Source: Actinomycetota bacterium (GTDB lineage: Bacteria; Actinomycetota; Actinomycetes; Mycobacteriales; HKI-0501). From it: DNA of 58,080 nucleotides. The stretch covers positions 1 to 58,080 of the forward strand of contig JAVEDU010000052.1 of assembly GCA_030840805.1 (NCBI GenBank). Direction: 5' to 3'. The position numbers were made by a program, and so were the translations under genes. Shown here piece after piece: positions 1 through 8,686 of this stretch (the stretch's first letter is position 1; every line of letters begins with the position of its first letter). The notes under the pieces were generated by a model that saw only the letters and a list, made by a program, of their open reading frames with translations, did no database searches and had not been told where the DNA came from.

Positions 1-941
1 TGGACGGCCGGCAACCGGTGTCTGCTCTCGGCCGGCCGCGACCTCACCTACTGCCCCGGTCGGCGCCCGACGCTCCCAGCAACGTGCCAGCGTCGTCACA
101 GCGCACCGCAAGCGGCGGCGCGCGGCCTTGCTGTCGTCGCATTCGAGAAGAGGCGTTGTCCAAGGTTCTCCCGAAGGCTCACCAGGTACGACAACGTGAG
201 TTCCAGCAGCAGGGTCAGGCACCGCGACGGCAGCGTCCACAGCCCCGGGCCCCGGACCGCGGACGACCCCGGTGCCGGGAGCGGCCAAGGGGCCCGTCCC
301 GGCCGCGGTCTACGGGCAGGTCCCGCAGGGCGGGCATCCCGGGAGCGGGACGCCCATCACGGGAGTGGCGGCGGACAGCGGCCGCGGCGCTCGCCAGGTT
401 CTCGGGTGGGACGGTCGACCGTGTGCTGCAGCCGAGCGACGGCTCGTACGCCGCGGAACAGCGGAGGCCGCCGGGCGCCGATCGGGTCACCGAGACGTGA
501 ATGGGCCTCAGGACCGGGTCCTGATCACAAGCCGGAATGGTGGATCCGGGCTGGGGACTCGTCACTCGTCCATCAGGTTCTGAACCCAGCGGAGTGCGCC
601 ATGCGGAGCCAGCCGCCGGACGGCACCCACGGGCAGCGCGACGATGCGTCACCAGGCGCACGCGGGCGTACGCTGAGATCGTCGCTCGGGACCGCGGTGG
701 CCGACAGCCCGACGCGGACGAGTCCGTTCAGACGAGGTCGAGATGACCGCACAGTCGAGAACACCGGACCACGCGCGCGGCCCGAAGCCGGCTGTCTCCG
801 GCTCTCGCGCGGGCGCGGTGCAGGCGGCCTCCGTGCCGTTCGCCGACGTCCTGCTGCTCGTGGCTCGTCCCGGCACGGCGCGCGTCCGGCTGCTCGACAG
901 CCGTCGCCGCCGGCGCTCGGGCTGACGGCAGGGGCATCGGC
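1..941. other. Region without a recognisable gene
   Basis: Open frames exist in several registers, as expected at this GC content, but none gives a protein I recognise, a convincing ribosome binding site or conserved-looking motifs. The last 30 bases carry the leader of the pyrophosphatase gene. The window may start inside the 3' part of a gene that cannot be identified from what is visible. Confidence 0.4.
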
Positions 942-1442
942 ATGGACTTCGACGTCACGATCGAGATTCCCAAGGGGACCCGCAACAAGTACGAGATGGA
1001 CCAGCGGCTGGGCCGGATCCGGTTGGACCGCACCCTGTTCACCGCCACCCAGTACCCGGCCGACTACGGCTTCATCGAGGACACCCTCGGTGAGGACACC
1101 GATCCCCTCGACGCGCTGGTGCTGGTGCGGGAGCCGACGTTCCCGGGCTGCCTGATCTGTTGCCGGGCCATCGGCATGTTCCGGATGCGGGACGAGAAGG
1201 GCCCGGACCACAAGGTGCTGTGCGTGCCCAATGCGGACCCGCGCCTCCTGTACCTCTCCGACATCGCGGATCTCGAACCGTTCCACCGGCTGGAGATCCA
1301 GCATTTCTTCGAGGTCTACAAGGATCTGGAGCCGGGCAAGAGCGTGGACGTCAGGGCGGACATCTGGGCAGGCCGGACCGAGGCGGAGGCGGAGATCCGG
1401 CGCTCCCAGGAGCGGGCCCGTACGTCGGCGTTCGCGGGGTGA
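942..1442 (+). CDS. ppa: Inorganic pyrophosphatase (family I, soluble)
   Basis: A 166-residue cytoplasmic enzyme that hydrolyses pyrophosphate to two phosphates and so drives nucleotide polymerisation and activation reactions. The sequence shows the family I landmarks in order: KGTRNKYE near residue 12, YPADYGFI near residue 45 and the metal-binding [12 protein letters not shown] near residue 56, whose three aspartates bind magnesium. Length matches the usual 160-175 residues of bacterial family I enzymes. The ATG follows a GCAGGGG stretch that can serve as ribosome binding site. The C-terminal end is slightly extended and alanine/arginine rich. It stands alone, followed by two GAF-ANTAR regulators on the same strand with no evident functional link. 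Confidence 0.95.
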   Translation: MDFDVTIEIPKGTRNKYEMDQRLGRIRLDRTLFTATQYPADYGFIEDTLGEDTDPLDALVLVREPTFPGCLICCRAIGMFRMRDEKGPDHKVLCVPNADPRLLYLSDIADLEPFHRLEIQHFFEVYKDLEPGKSVDVRADIWAGRTEAEAEIRRSQERARTSAFAG

Positions 1443-1574
1443 TCCGCGGTGCGGCGTAACGTACCGCGACAGCGTTCGCTCCGGACCCCGGCGGCGCGCC
1501 CGTACGTCGACCGCCGGGAGGGGTGGTGACCACCGTCTACCCGATTGCCGGGCCCGCTCGGTCACGGTTCCACC

Positions 1575-2261
1575 ATGGGCGATGACCTGGTCGCGCAGGT
1601 GTGCGCCGCCGCCGTGGCGGTCGTGCACGTGGACGGCGCGGCAGTGTCGATGATGGTCAGCCCCACCGTGCGTGACGCGCTCCACGCCACGGACCGGGTG
1701 TCCGGCGAGCTCGAGGAGTGGCAGCTGGCGTTCGGCGAGGGGCCGTGCGTGGACGCGTTCGCCGGCGGGGGACCGGTGCTGGTCGCGGACCTGTCCTCGG
1801 ACGGTTGTTCGGCGCGCTGGCCGGCGTTCACCCCGGCGGCGCTGGGCAGCGGGGCGAGAGCCGTGTTCACGCTGCCGCTGCAGGTCGGCGCGATCCGGTT
1901 GGGTGTCCTCGACCTGTACCGCACCCGACCCGGCCGGCTGATCCCGCAGGAACTGGCCGACGCGCTCGGGTTCGCCGACACCGCGGCCCTGGTGCTGGTC
2001 GACGGGGCGGCGGGTACGGACCGGGCCACCGCCGGGCTCGGCTGGCAGCGCGACGATCCGGCCACCCACCAGGCCGAGGTGCACCAGGCCACCGGGATGG
2101 TTCTGGCGCAGCTCGGGACCAGCGCGGAGTCCGCCTTCGCCCGGCTCCGCGCACATGCCTACGCCCGGGACCGGCAACTGTGCGAAGTGGCGCACGAGGT
2201 GGTCGATCGGCGGCTACGATTCGAGCCCGATCCGCCGCCGGACGACCATGATCAAGAGTGA
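1575..2261 (+). CDS. GAF and ANTAR domain-containing protein
   Basis: Predicted cytoplasmic RNA-binding antiterminator of about 228 residues. The first ~145 residues look like a GAF sensor domain; the motif FGEGPCVDAF is typical of the actinobacterial GAF-ANTAR group. The last ~60 residues carry the ANTAR helices (HQATGMVLAQLG, then RLRAHAYARDRQL and VVDRRLRF). ANTAR domains bind paired RNA hairpins and prevent termination; ligand and target are unknown here. The ATG at 1575 lacks a clear Shine-Dalgarno; an in-frame TTG at 1545 lies after GGGAGGGG and could be the true start. A second GAF-ANTAR gene begins 82 bases downstream, so the two may be co-transcribed. Confidence 0.85.
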   Translation: MGDDLVAQVCAAAVAVVHVDGAAVSMMVSPTVRDALHATDRVSGELEEWQLAFGEGPCVDAFAGGGPVLVADLSSDGCSARWPAFTPAALGSGARAVFTLPLQVGAIRLGVLDLYRTRPGRLIPQELADALGFADTAALVLVDGAAGTDRATAGLGWQRDDPATHQAEVHQATGMVLAQLGTSAESAFARLRAHAYARDRQLCEVAHEVVDRRLRFEPDPPPDDHDQE

Positions 2262-2343
2262 CACCGCGCCGAGCTCGCCTCCACAGAACGCAAGCGCTCC
2301 GGCCGGCTCTCGCCCCGAGGGCCGTCGTGGGAGGGAACGCGAC

Positions 2344-3045
2344 ATGAGCGAACGACAGCTGGCCGAGACATTCGTCGAACTGGCCGACACCCTCGTAGAC
2401 GAGTTCGACGTGGTGGATTTCCTGCACCAGGTGACTGTCCGGTGCGCCGAGGTGCTGGGGGTGTCGGCCGCCGGTGTGCTGCTGACCGACCAGCGCGGGG
2501 GCCTGCGGGTGGTGGCCGCCTCCACCGAGCGGACCCGGTTGCTCGGACTGCTCCAGCAGCAGACCGGCCAGGGCCCGTGCACGGAGTGCCTTCACACCGG
2601 CCGGCCCGTCGCGGTCGCCGATGTCGCCGCCGCCGCCGACCGGTGGCCTCGGTTCGCCGCCGAGGCGTGCCAGTTCGGCATCGCCTCCGTGCACGCCCTG
2701 CCGATGCGGCTGCGCACCGAGATCATCGGCACGCTGAACCTCTTCGGTACCGAGCCCGGCCTCCTCGACGAGGACACGATCTGGCTCGCCCAGGCCTTGG
2801 CGGACGTCGCCACGATCGGGCTCCTCCAGGCACGCTCCATCCGAGACCGGGAGAGCATCGCCGAGCAGCTCCAGACCGCGCTCAACAGCCGCGTCGTCAT
2901 CGAGCAGGCCAAGGGCGTCATCGCCGAACGTCGCCGGCTGGACATGGACGAGGCCTTCGCCCTGCTCCGCGGCGCCGCCCGGTCCGGCAACCGCCGACTG
3001 TCGGAACTGGCCCGCGCCGTCGTCGACGGAACGGAGACGATCTGA
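2344..3045 (+). CDS. GAF and ANTAR domain-containing protein
   Basis: A 233-residue regulator of the same class as its upstream neighbour but clearly a different subfamily. It begins MSERQLAETFVELADTLV, has a GAF domain over about residues 20-165 with the GQGPCTEC motif, and ends with an ANTAR domain beginning SRVVIEQAKGVIAERR. This is the standard layout of actinobacterial transcription antitermination regulators. The ATG at 2344 was chosen over upstream in-frame codons because GGGAGGGA stands just before it and the domain architecture starts there. Input signal and RNA target cannot be read from the sequence. Confidence 0.9.
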   Translation: MSERQLAETFVELADTLVDEFDVVDFLHQVTVRCAEVLGVSAAGVLLTDQRGGLRVVAASTERTRLLGLLQQQTGQGPCTECLHTGRPVAVADVAAAADRWPRFAAEACQFGIASVHALPMRLRTEIIGTLNLFGTEPGLLDEDTIWLAQALADVATIGLLQARSIRDRESIAEQLQTALNSRVVIEQAKGVIAERRRLDMDEAFALLRGAARSGNRRLSELARAVVDGTETI

Positions 3046-3262
3046 CCTGACGCACACCGCGCGGCGGGACCACACTGTCTACTGTGGATGGTGACCGCCC
3101 GCGGGGTGTCGTCGTCTTCCGCTTGCGTGGCCCTCTCCGGCGGTCGCCACACCGGGCCGAACCACTGCGGGTACCTGCCGGCGAGCCCTCCCCGACGGGG
3201 GATCGGACCGCCTGCGGCGCGACCGTCGCCCGGACGGCGCGCTTGTCCCGACGGCGGAGCAG

Positions 3263-4300
3263 TCAGTGCGTCGGCGTGACCTTGCGCAGCCCGGCCGGCC
3301 GGTCCGGGTCGACCCCGCGCGCCAGTGACGCCGCCAGGGCCAGCTGCTGACCGCGTACCACCGCGGGGATCGCCGCCAGGATCTCCGGCACCGCGGGGAG
3401 CGACACCGCGTCGCCCGGCTGCGCACCCAGCACCACCGCGCGGGCGCCGCGCGACCGGACCTCCTCCGCCAGCGCCCGGGCGTCCGTCTCCGCGGCGCCG
3501 GGGGCGGCCAGCACGACCACGGGTACGTCCGGCCCGGTCGCGGCGACCGGCCCGTGCCGGAGGTCCGCCGTGGACAGTCCCTGCGCGAGCATGCCGGTGG
3601 TCTCCTGCAGCTTCAGCGCCGTCTCCAGCGCGGCCGGCAGCAGGAGTCCCCGCGCGGTCACCACGACCCGGTCCGCCGCCGCCAGCGAGGCGCCGACCGA
3701 AGTGACCGTGTCCGCCTCGGACAGAAGGGCCGCCACGACATCCGGGAGCGCCGACAACGAGGCCGCGGAGCACGGCAGCGTGCCGAGGGCCGCCGCCACG
3801 GCGAGTACCCCCAGGAGCGAGGAGGTCACCGTCTTGGTCGCCGGTACGGCCAGCTCCTCGCCGGCCTCCAGTGGGACGGTGACGTCCGCGACGGCCGCGA
3901 GGGCCGACGAGGCGCTGTTGGTGATCGCCACCGTGGTGGCGCCCGCGCGGCGCAGCCGCTCGGTGACCGTGACGATCTCCGGCGTGCGCCCGGACTGGCT
4001 CAGCGACACGATCACCCAGCCGGTGTAGTCGATCGACGCCCCGTACACGGTGTGCGTGCTGGCCGCGAGCAGCGCGGACGGGACCCCGGCCGCGACCTCC
4101 ACGGCGTACCGGCCGAGGACCGCGGCATTGTCCGAGGAGCCCCGGGCGAGGAACGCCACCCCGGCCGGCCGCGCGGGCAGCGCCGACCGGAGCGCCGCGA
4201 CGTGCTCGTCGAACCGGGAGACGAACCGGCGCAGCACCTCGGGCTGCTCGCCCATCTCCCGGCGCATCATCGCGCCGGGGCCGGTGTCAGCGACCGGCAT
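3263..4300 (-). CDS. SIS domain sugar isomerase/deglycase (GlmS-C/FrlB/AgaS-like)
   Basis: A 345-residue cytoplasmic protein with two SIS (sugar isomerase) domains. The start region MMRREMGEQPEVLRR and the motifs LARGSSDNAA, SLSQSGRTPE, AVPATKTVTSSLL, KLQETTGML and LRHGPVA are those of the isomerase half of glucosamine-6-phosphate synthase and of related deglycases; the glutaminase half is absent. Such stand-alone proteins act on phosphorylated aminosugars or fructosamines. The ATG overlaps the end of the APC permease gene by 14 bases, so it is the last gene of a four-gene operon (ROK regulator, YhfX-like enzyme, permease, SIS). No sugar kinase is present in the operon. Exact substrate unknown. 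Confidence 0.85.
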   Translation of the reverse strand: MPVADTGPGAMMRREMGEQPEVLRRFVSRFDEHVAALRSALPARPAGVAFLARGSSDNAAVLGRYAVEVAAGVPSALLAASTHTVYGASIDYTGWVIVSLSQSGRTPEIVTVTERLRRAGATTVAITNSASSALAAVADVTVPLEAGEELAVPATKTVTSSLLGVLAVAAALGTLPCSAASLSALPDVVAALLSEADTVTSVGASLAAADRVVVTARGLLLPAALETALKLQETTGMLAQGLSTADLRHGPVAATGPDVPVVVLAAPGAAETDARALAEEVRSRGARAVVLGAQPGDAVSLPAVPEILAAIPAVVRGQQLALAASLARGVDPDRPAGLRKVTPTH

Positions 4301-5744
4301 GCTGCGGCTCGTCCGCCGGTACCGGGGCGTTGTCGGGCTCCCACACGCGACCCATGCCCTCGACCAGCCCGGGGCGACGGGACCGCAGGAAGCCGAAGTA
4401 GACGGCGCCGGCGACGATCCATGCCGCGATGAGGTACGGGACGAGCCGGTACGGCCAGTCCGGGATCGGCCAGACCTGGCCGTAGATCGGCAGCAGCATC
4501 AGCACGCTGCCCACGATCGGCAGGAGGCCGTGCCGGATCGGCGACCATTCGGCGCGGTGGTGCACCCAGAAGTACCGGATGAGCCCGATGTTCATGCTGA
4601 TGTACAGCACGATGATGCCGAGCCCCAGGACGCCGCCGAGGAAGAAGTACGTCTCCAGCGGGCCGATCACGGCGCCGAGCGTGAGGGCGACGATGCCGGT
4701 CAGCACGGCGTAGGCGGCCCAGGCGGCGACCGGGCTGTTCCGCTCGTCGGTGCTGGCCAGCCGCCGCGGCAGGATCCCCTCGCGGCTGAGCGCGAAGATG
4801 ATCCGCACGGCGCCGGTGGAGCCCGAGAGCACGTTCGCGAACTGGCTGTTGAGCACCGTCAGGGTGAGGACCCAGGCGACCTCCTTGCCCCAGTACGTGT
4901 CGGACAGCGCCGAGAAGGGGTCACCGCTCGCGGCGAGGTCCTGGACGGCGCCGGGGCCGAAGCCGACCGCGGCGGCGTACCAGGCGACGACGTACATGAT
5001 GCCGATCATGATCACGGCGGCGAACAGGGCGAACGGGACGCTGCGGCGCGGGTTGCGGGTCTCCTCGCCGAGGGTGCCCGCGGACTCGAAGCCGACGAAC
5101 ATCAGGATGCCCCACAGCATCGCGAAGCCGATGCCACCGAACCCGCCGAGGGAGTTGCCCGGGTCGAACGGGGCGAGCGAGTTCCCCTCGGCGCCGCCCT
5201 TGCCGATCACCGTGAACGCGAGCGTGAGGATCACCACCAGCTCGAGGACGAGAAAGATCAGTGCCGCCTTCACCGACTGGCTGATGCCCCGCGAGCCGAT
5301 CCACCACAGCGCCACCAGGACCACCGCGCTGATGACCCACCACGGCACGTCCCAGCCGAACTGGTCGACGAACAGCTTGTTCCCGTAGACGCCCATCGCG
5401 GCCACGACCATGGGCCCGACCACGCCGTACACCAGCGCCAGCGTCCAGCCTGACACGAAGCCCGCACCCTTGCCGTACGCGTGGGTGTTGAAGGTGTACG
5501 CGAAGCCGGCCGACGGGAGCTTCCGCGCGAAGGCGGCGATCGCCGAGGCGGTGATCAGGCAGGCCACCATGGACAGCAGGACGCCGACCGGGAGGGCGTA
5601 GCCGATCTTCGCGGCGGCGGCCGGGGTGTTGAAGACGACGCTGGTCGCCGGGCCCATGAACGCCATCGAGATGACGGCCGCGCCGAGGGCGCCGATGGCG
5701 TTGCCGCGGAGCCTGCCCGCGGGCTGGGGGCTGTTCTCGCTCAA
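4287..5744 (-). CDS. APC family amino acid permease
   Basis: Integral membrane transporter of about 485 residues, with roughly 12-13 hydrophobic segments across its length, of the amino acid-polyamine-organocation superfamily. The N-terminal stretch GNAIGALGAAVISMAFMGPA is typical of APC members, followed by a conserved segment with SAGFAYTFNTHAYGKG. I place the start at a TTG (5744) because GAGAGGGAG precedes it by six bases and the protein homology begins there; the frame stays open much further upstream by chance. It lies 29 bases after the YhfX-like gene and overlaps the SIS gene, so it presumably imports the substrate of this cassette: an amino acid, D-amino acid or sugar-amino acid conjugate. 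Confidence 0.9.
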   Translation of the reverse strand: MSENSPQPAGRLRGNAIGALGAAVISMAFMGPATSVVFNTPAAAAKIGYALPVGVLLSMVACLITASAIAAFARKLPSAGFAYTFNTHAYGKGAGFVSGWTLALVYGVVGPMVVAAMGVYGNKLFVDQFGWDVPWWVISAVVLVALWWIGSRGISQSVKAALIFLVLELVVILTLAFTVIGKGGAEGNSLAPFDPGNSLGGFGGIGFAMLWGILMFVGFESAGTLGEETRNPRRSVPFALFAAVIMIGIMYVVAWYAAAVGFGPGAVQDLAASGDPFSALSDTYWGKEVAWVLTLTVLNSQFANVLSGSTGAVRIIFALSREGILPRRLASTDERNSPVAAWAAYAVLTGIVALTLGAVIGPLETYFFLGGVLGLGIIVLYISMNIGLIRYFWVHHRAEWSPIRHGLLPIVGSVLMLLPIYGQVWPIPDWPYRLVPYLIAAWIVAGAVYFGFLRSRRPGLVEGMGRVWEPDNAPVPADEPQHAGR

Positions 5745-5773
5745 GATGTTCTCCCTCTCCGGGATCGGAAACC

Positions 5774-6967
5774 TCAGGGCCACAGGGCGGGGCGGCCGTC
5801 GGTCGCCCAGATGCCTTCGACGTGGGCCGAGCCGGTGCTGACGCCGCTCAGCGGGGTCACGTAGGCACGGGTGACGAACGCCTGGATGCGGAAGCCGAAC
5901 AGCACCGTGTCGCCGGTGGCGATCCGCCGGCCGGTGGGCGGCGTGAGCATCGCGTAGTAGTCGATGGCGGACGGGGGCGGGATCTCCGCGTCGGCGAGGA
6001 ACGCGGCATCGAGATCGCCGCCGGGTACGACCAAGGCCCGCACCGGGTAGTCCCCGAACACGGGGTCGATGTACAGGCCGCCGCCGAAGCAGTACGCCCG
6101 ACCGCCGTGCTCGTGCGACACCTCGCTGACGTACGCGACGGCGGGGATCTCGGGCAGGTCCTCGCGGCCGACGTGCAGCGGGGTCGTGCCGGTGAGGCCG
6201 TGGCCGGGTTCGACCTGGGTGGCGCCCGCCGAGGCCAGCTCGCCGAACAGTGCGCTGCTCGTCGTGCCCGGGGCGTTGACCTCCACGGTCCGGCCGGTGG
6301 CGGCGAGTGCGGCGGCCGCCCGCTGCAGCGTTCCGAGGTTGTGGGTCGGCACGACGGTCCCGGTGGCCCGGTCGAACAGCAGCGCCGGGAACGTGGTGAT
6401 GCCGGCGAACCGGCCGCCGTCGAGCGCGTCGAACCGGTCCGCCACGGCGAGGATGTCCTCGGCCGGGAAACCGCCCTCGTGACCGGTGTAGAACCGGTCT
6501 CCGGAGGTGTGGATCCGGGCCAGCAGGTTCTGGGTCCGGCCGGCGGCGGCCGAAGCGTGCGCGGCCTCGGCGGCCTTGTCGTCGCTGAACACCGTCCAGT
6601 GGTCCGGCGCCAGCGCGGCGGCCGCGGCGGCCTCGTGGCGCGGTACCTGGACGAGGTGGCCGAGGTGACCGATCCGCAGCCCGCCGGCCGCGGCGGCACG
6701 GGCGCACGCCATGTCGACGGCGACCGCGGCGTCGATCCCGCCGTCGCGGACGGCGCCTGAGAACGCGGGGTTGCGGCCGACCTGCTTGGTCATCGCGTAG
6801 ACCTTGAGGCCGTGCGGGTCGGCGGCGGTGCGCATGGCCCGGGCGTTAGCGGTCACGGTGTCGAGGTCGAGGACGTAGCTGTTCGCCGGTACCGAGCCGC
6901 CGGCGTGCAGGGCGGCGGCCGCGCGGAGGAACTCCGGGTTCCGGCGGTGCAGGGCGGAGAGGAACAT
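5774..6967 (-). CDS. YhfX family PLP-dependent enzyme (alanine racemase N-terminal fold)
   Basis: A 397-residue protein resembling YhfX and the alanine racemase/ornithine racemase/D-threonine aldolase group. YSLD-type start of the barrel is seen as SYVLDLDTV near residue 30, and the likely PLP lysine lies in KVYAMTKQVGRNP near residue 60. Other conserved features are EVNAPGTTS, VEPGHGLTG and a C-terminal GDTVLFGFRIQAFVTRAYV. YhfX members are poorly characterised; racemase or lyase activity on an amino acid is the best guess. Its ATG overlaps the stop codon of the upstream ROK regulator by one base (TGATG), indicating translational coupling, and the permease follows after 29 bases. Confidence 0.8.
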   Translation of the reverse strand: MFLSALHRRNPEFLRAAAALHAGGSVPANSYVLDLDTVTANARAMRTAADPHGLKVYAMTKQVGRNPAFSGAVRDGGIDAAVAVDMACARAAAAGGLRIGHLGHLVQVPRHEAAAAAALAPDHWTVFSDDKAAEAAHASAAAGRTQNLLARIHTSGDRFYTGHEGGFPAEDILAVADRFDALDGGRFAGITTFPALLFDRATGTVVPTHNLGTLQRAAAALAATGRTVEVNAPGTTSSALFGELASAGATQVEPGHGLTGTTPLHVGREDLPEIPAVAYVSEVSHEHGGRAYCFGGGLYIDPVFGDYPVRALVVPGGDLDAAFLADAEIPPPSAIDYYAMLTPPTGRRIATGDTVLFGFRIQAFVTRAYVTPLSGVSTGSAHVEGIWATDGRPALWP

Positions 6968-8169
6968 CAGGACTCCAGGGAAGGGATGCCGGCGGCGAAC
7001 GACAGCGCGGCCGGTGTGGTGGATCGCCGTTCGAGGGCGAGGGCGCCCGCGATCGCGCCGACCACGGTGGCGTTGGGCCCGAGCCGGGAGACGACTACCT
7101 CGGGTGCCGCGAACGTGGACCGGCCGACCAGCTCGGCGATGCGCGGGACGTACGGCTCCAGCGCCCGGCCGACGCTGCCGTCGAGGATCACCCGCTGGGG
7201 GTCGAGGACCGCGGTGATGTTCGCGATCGCCATCGCGACGTACTCGACGGTCTCGTCCAGGACGGCCGCCGCGACCGGGTCACCCGCGGCCGCCGCGGCG
7301 AAGACGTCGGCGCCGGTGGCGCCGGCGGGGTCCAGGACGGTCCCGGACGGATCCTGGGCGGCGAGCTCCCGGGCGCGGGCGGCGATGGCGGGGCCGGCGG
7401 CCCGGGACTCCAGGGCGGGGCCGCCCGTGCCCCGCCGCAGCTCGCCGGGGGCGCTGAGCAGGTAGCCGATCTCGCCCGCGGCGTTGTGCCGGCCGCGGAC
7501 GACCCGGCCGTCGAGGACGACGGCGCCGCCGATTCCGGTGCCCAGCGACAGCGTGACGAAGGAGGACGCGCCCCGTCCCTCGCCGCGCCACGCCTGCCCG
7601 AGCGCGGCGAGGTTCACGTCGTTGTCGACCGTGAACGGTTCCGCGAGCGCGGACTTCAGCACGCCGGTGAGGTCGAACCCGTCCCAGCCGAGGTTGGGCC
7701 CGGCGACCGCGAGGCCGGTGTCCGGGTCCAGCAGCGCGGGGATGCCGACGGCGACGGCGCGGACCGGCAGACCGGCCCGGTCGGCGGCGGCCCGCAGACT
7801 CGCGATGGACGCGAGCAGCGTGTCGGCGGCCTCCGGGTGCTCGAAGGTGCGGCGGTAGTCCTCGTCGAGGATCTCGCCGGCCAGGTCGGCCAGGGCGCCG
7901 TGGCATTTCGTGCCGCCGAGGTCGACGGCGAGGACCGCGCCGGCGCGAGCGTTGAACCGCAGGATGGCGCGGTTGCGGCCGGGGCCCTCGGTCTTGCCGG
8001 CGTACTCGGTGATCACATCATCGGCCAGCAGGCGCTTGACGATCCGGCTGACCGACGCCTGGGACAACCCCAGCCGCTCGCCGAGCTCGGGTCGGGTCAG
8101 CTCGCCGGCGGAACGGACGGCGTCCAGCACGAGGAACTCGTTGAGCTCCGTGACTCCTGTGGCGTCCAT
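6967..8169 (-). CDS. ROK family transcriptional regulator
   Basis: A 400-residue repressor-type protein. Residues 1-75 form a winged helix-turn-helix (RPELGERLGLSQASVSRIVKRL); residues 85-395 are a ROK sugar-kinase-like domain with the phosphate-binding DLGGTKCHGAL, the GIPALLDPDTG segment, and LSLGTGIGGAVV. The usual ROK zinc-binding Cys cluster is not seen: the region around GEIGYLLSAPGELRRGTGG lacks CxCGxxGC, so it may bind an effector without zinc or without kinase activity. The ATG at 8169 is chosen because AGAGAGAA stands before it and upstream codons do not look like protein. First gene of the cassette, likely autoregulating it in response to a sugar-like ligand. Confidence 0.88.
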   Translation of the reverse strand: MDATGVTELNEFLVLDAVRSAGELTRPELGERLGLSQASVSRIVKRLLADDVITEYAGKTEGPGRNRAILRFNARAGAVLAVDLGGTKCHGALADLAGEILDEDYRRTFEHPEAADTLLASIASLRAAADRAGLPVRAVAVGIPALLDPDTGLAVAGPNLGWDGFDLTGVLKSALAEPFTVDNDVNLAALGQAWRGEGRGASSFVTLSLGTGIGGAVVLDGRVVRGRHNAAGEIGYLLSAPGELRRGTGGPALESRAAGPAIAARARELAAQDPSGTVLDPAGATGADVFAAAAAGDPVAAAVLDETVEYVAMAIANITAVLDPQRVILDGSVGRALEPYVPRIAELVGRSTFAAPEVVVSRLGPNATVVGAIAGALALERRSTTPAALSFAAGIPSLES

Positions 8170-8291
8170 TCGTTTCTCTCTGGATGGAAGTGGTCCGGGG
8201 ACCGTAGCAGAACAGGTGACGCGTCCTGTACCCGTTGCCGCGGCGCGGCGCGGTGCACTAGACAAAGTGGGAGGAATCCGGGGGTAGTGCC

Positions 8292-8430
8292 GTGGCGATC
8301 ACCGTGGGCACCGACGGTCCGCTGACGGCCGTGACCCTCGACCGTTCGCAGGTCCGCAACGCCGCCGGCCTCCCGCGCGCGGCGGCCCGGGCCGACGCCG
8401 GTGGCCGGAGCCACCCGCCCGGCCCGGCCC
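8292..8430 (+). pseudogene. Remnant of an enoyl-CoA hydratase/isomerase gene (5' end only)
   Basis: A GTG preceded by GGAGG opens a frame whose first ~45 residues match the start of crotonase-family proteins: LTAVTLDRSQVRNA followed by the spacing NAxxxPxAAAxADA. Beyond that the reading frame, although open to 8690, no longer resembles a hydratase (no oxyanion-hole or GAGADL-like segment). It looks like the truncated start of a lost beta-oxidation or crotonase gene left upstream of the sigma factor gene. The rest of the 8170-8686 interval holds the divergent leader of the ROK gene and nothing else recognised. Confidence 0.4.
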
Positions 8431-8686
8431 GCGCCGGCGCCGACGTGGCACTGCGCAGCGGCCCGGTGAACCGGCGCGATGCGCCCGGCGGGACGCTCGC
8501 CGCGACCCGGAGCTCGCGTTCCCGGCGACCTGGCTGCGAACGGGCGGCACTCCGGCCGGGCCGTCCGCATCGCGGGCCGGCACCGAACTTGGGAGTTTTG
8601 ATGGTCGCTTCACCGAAACGGACCGCCGTCGCCGCGTTCGGCCCTAGTCTTGGCGGCACGAGGGGCACCTCTCCGCAGGGGCAGGC

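Noticed and set aside
743-925. 60-codon frame upstream of ppa
   Set aside because: No ribosome binding site, arginine-rich end, no recognisable family.
5745-6707. Upstream extension of the APC permease frame
   Set aside because: This part is a shifted-frame translation of the YhfX-like gene; a TTG with a ribosome binding site marks the true permease start.
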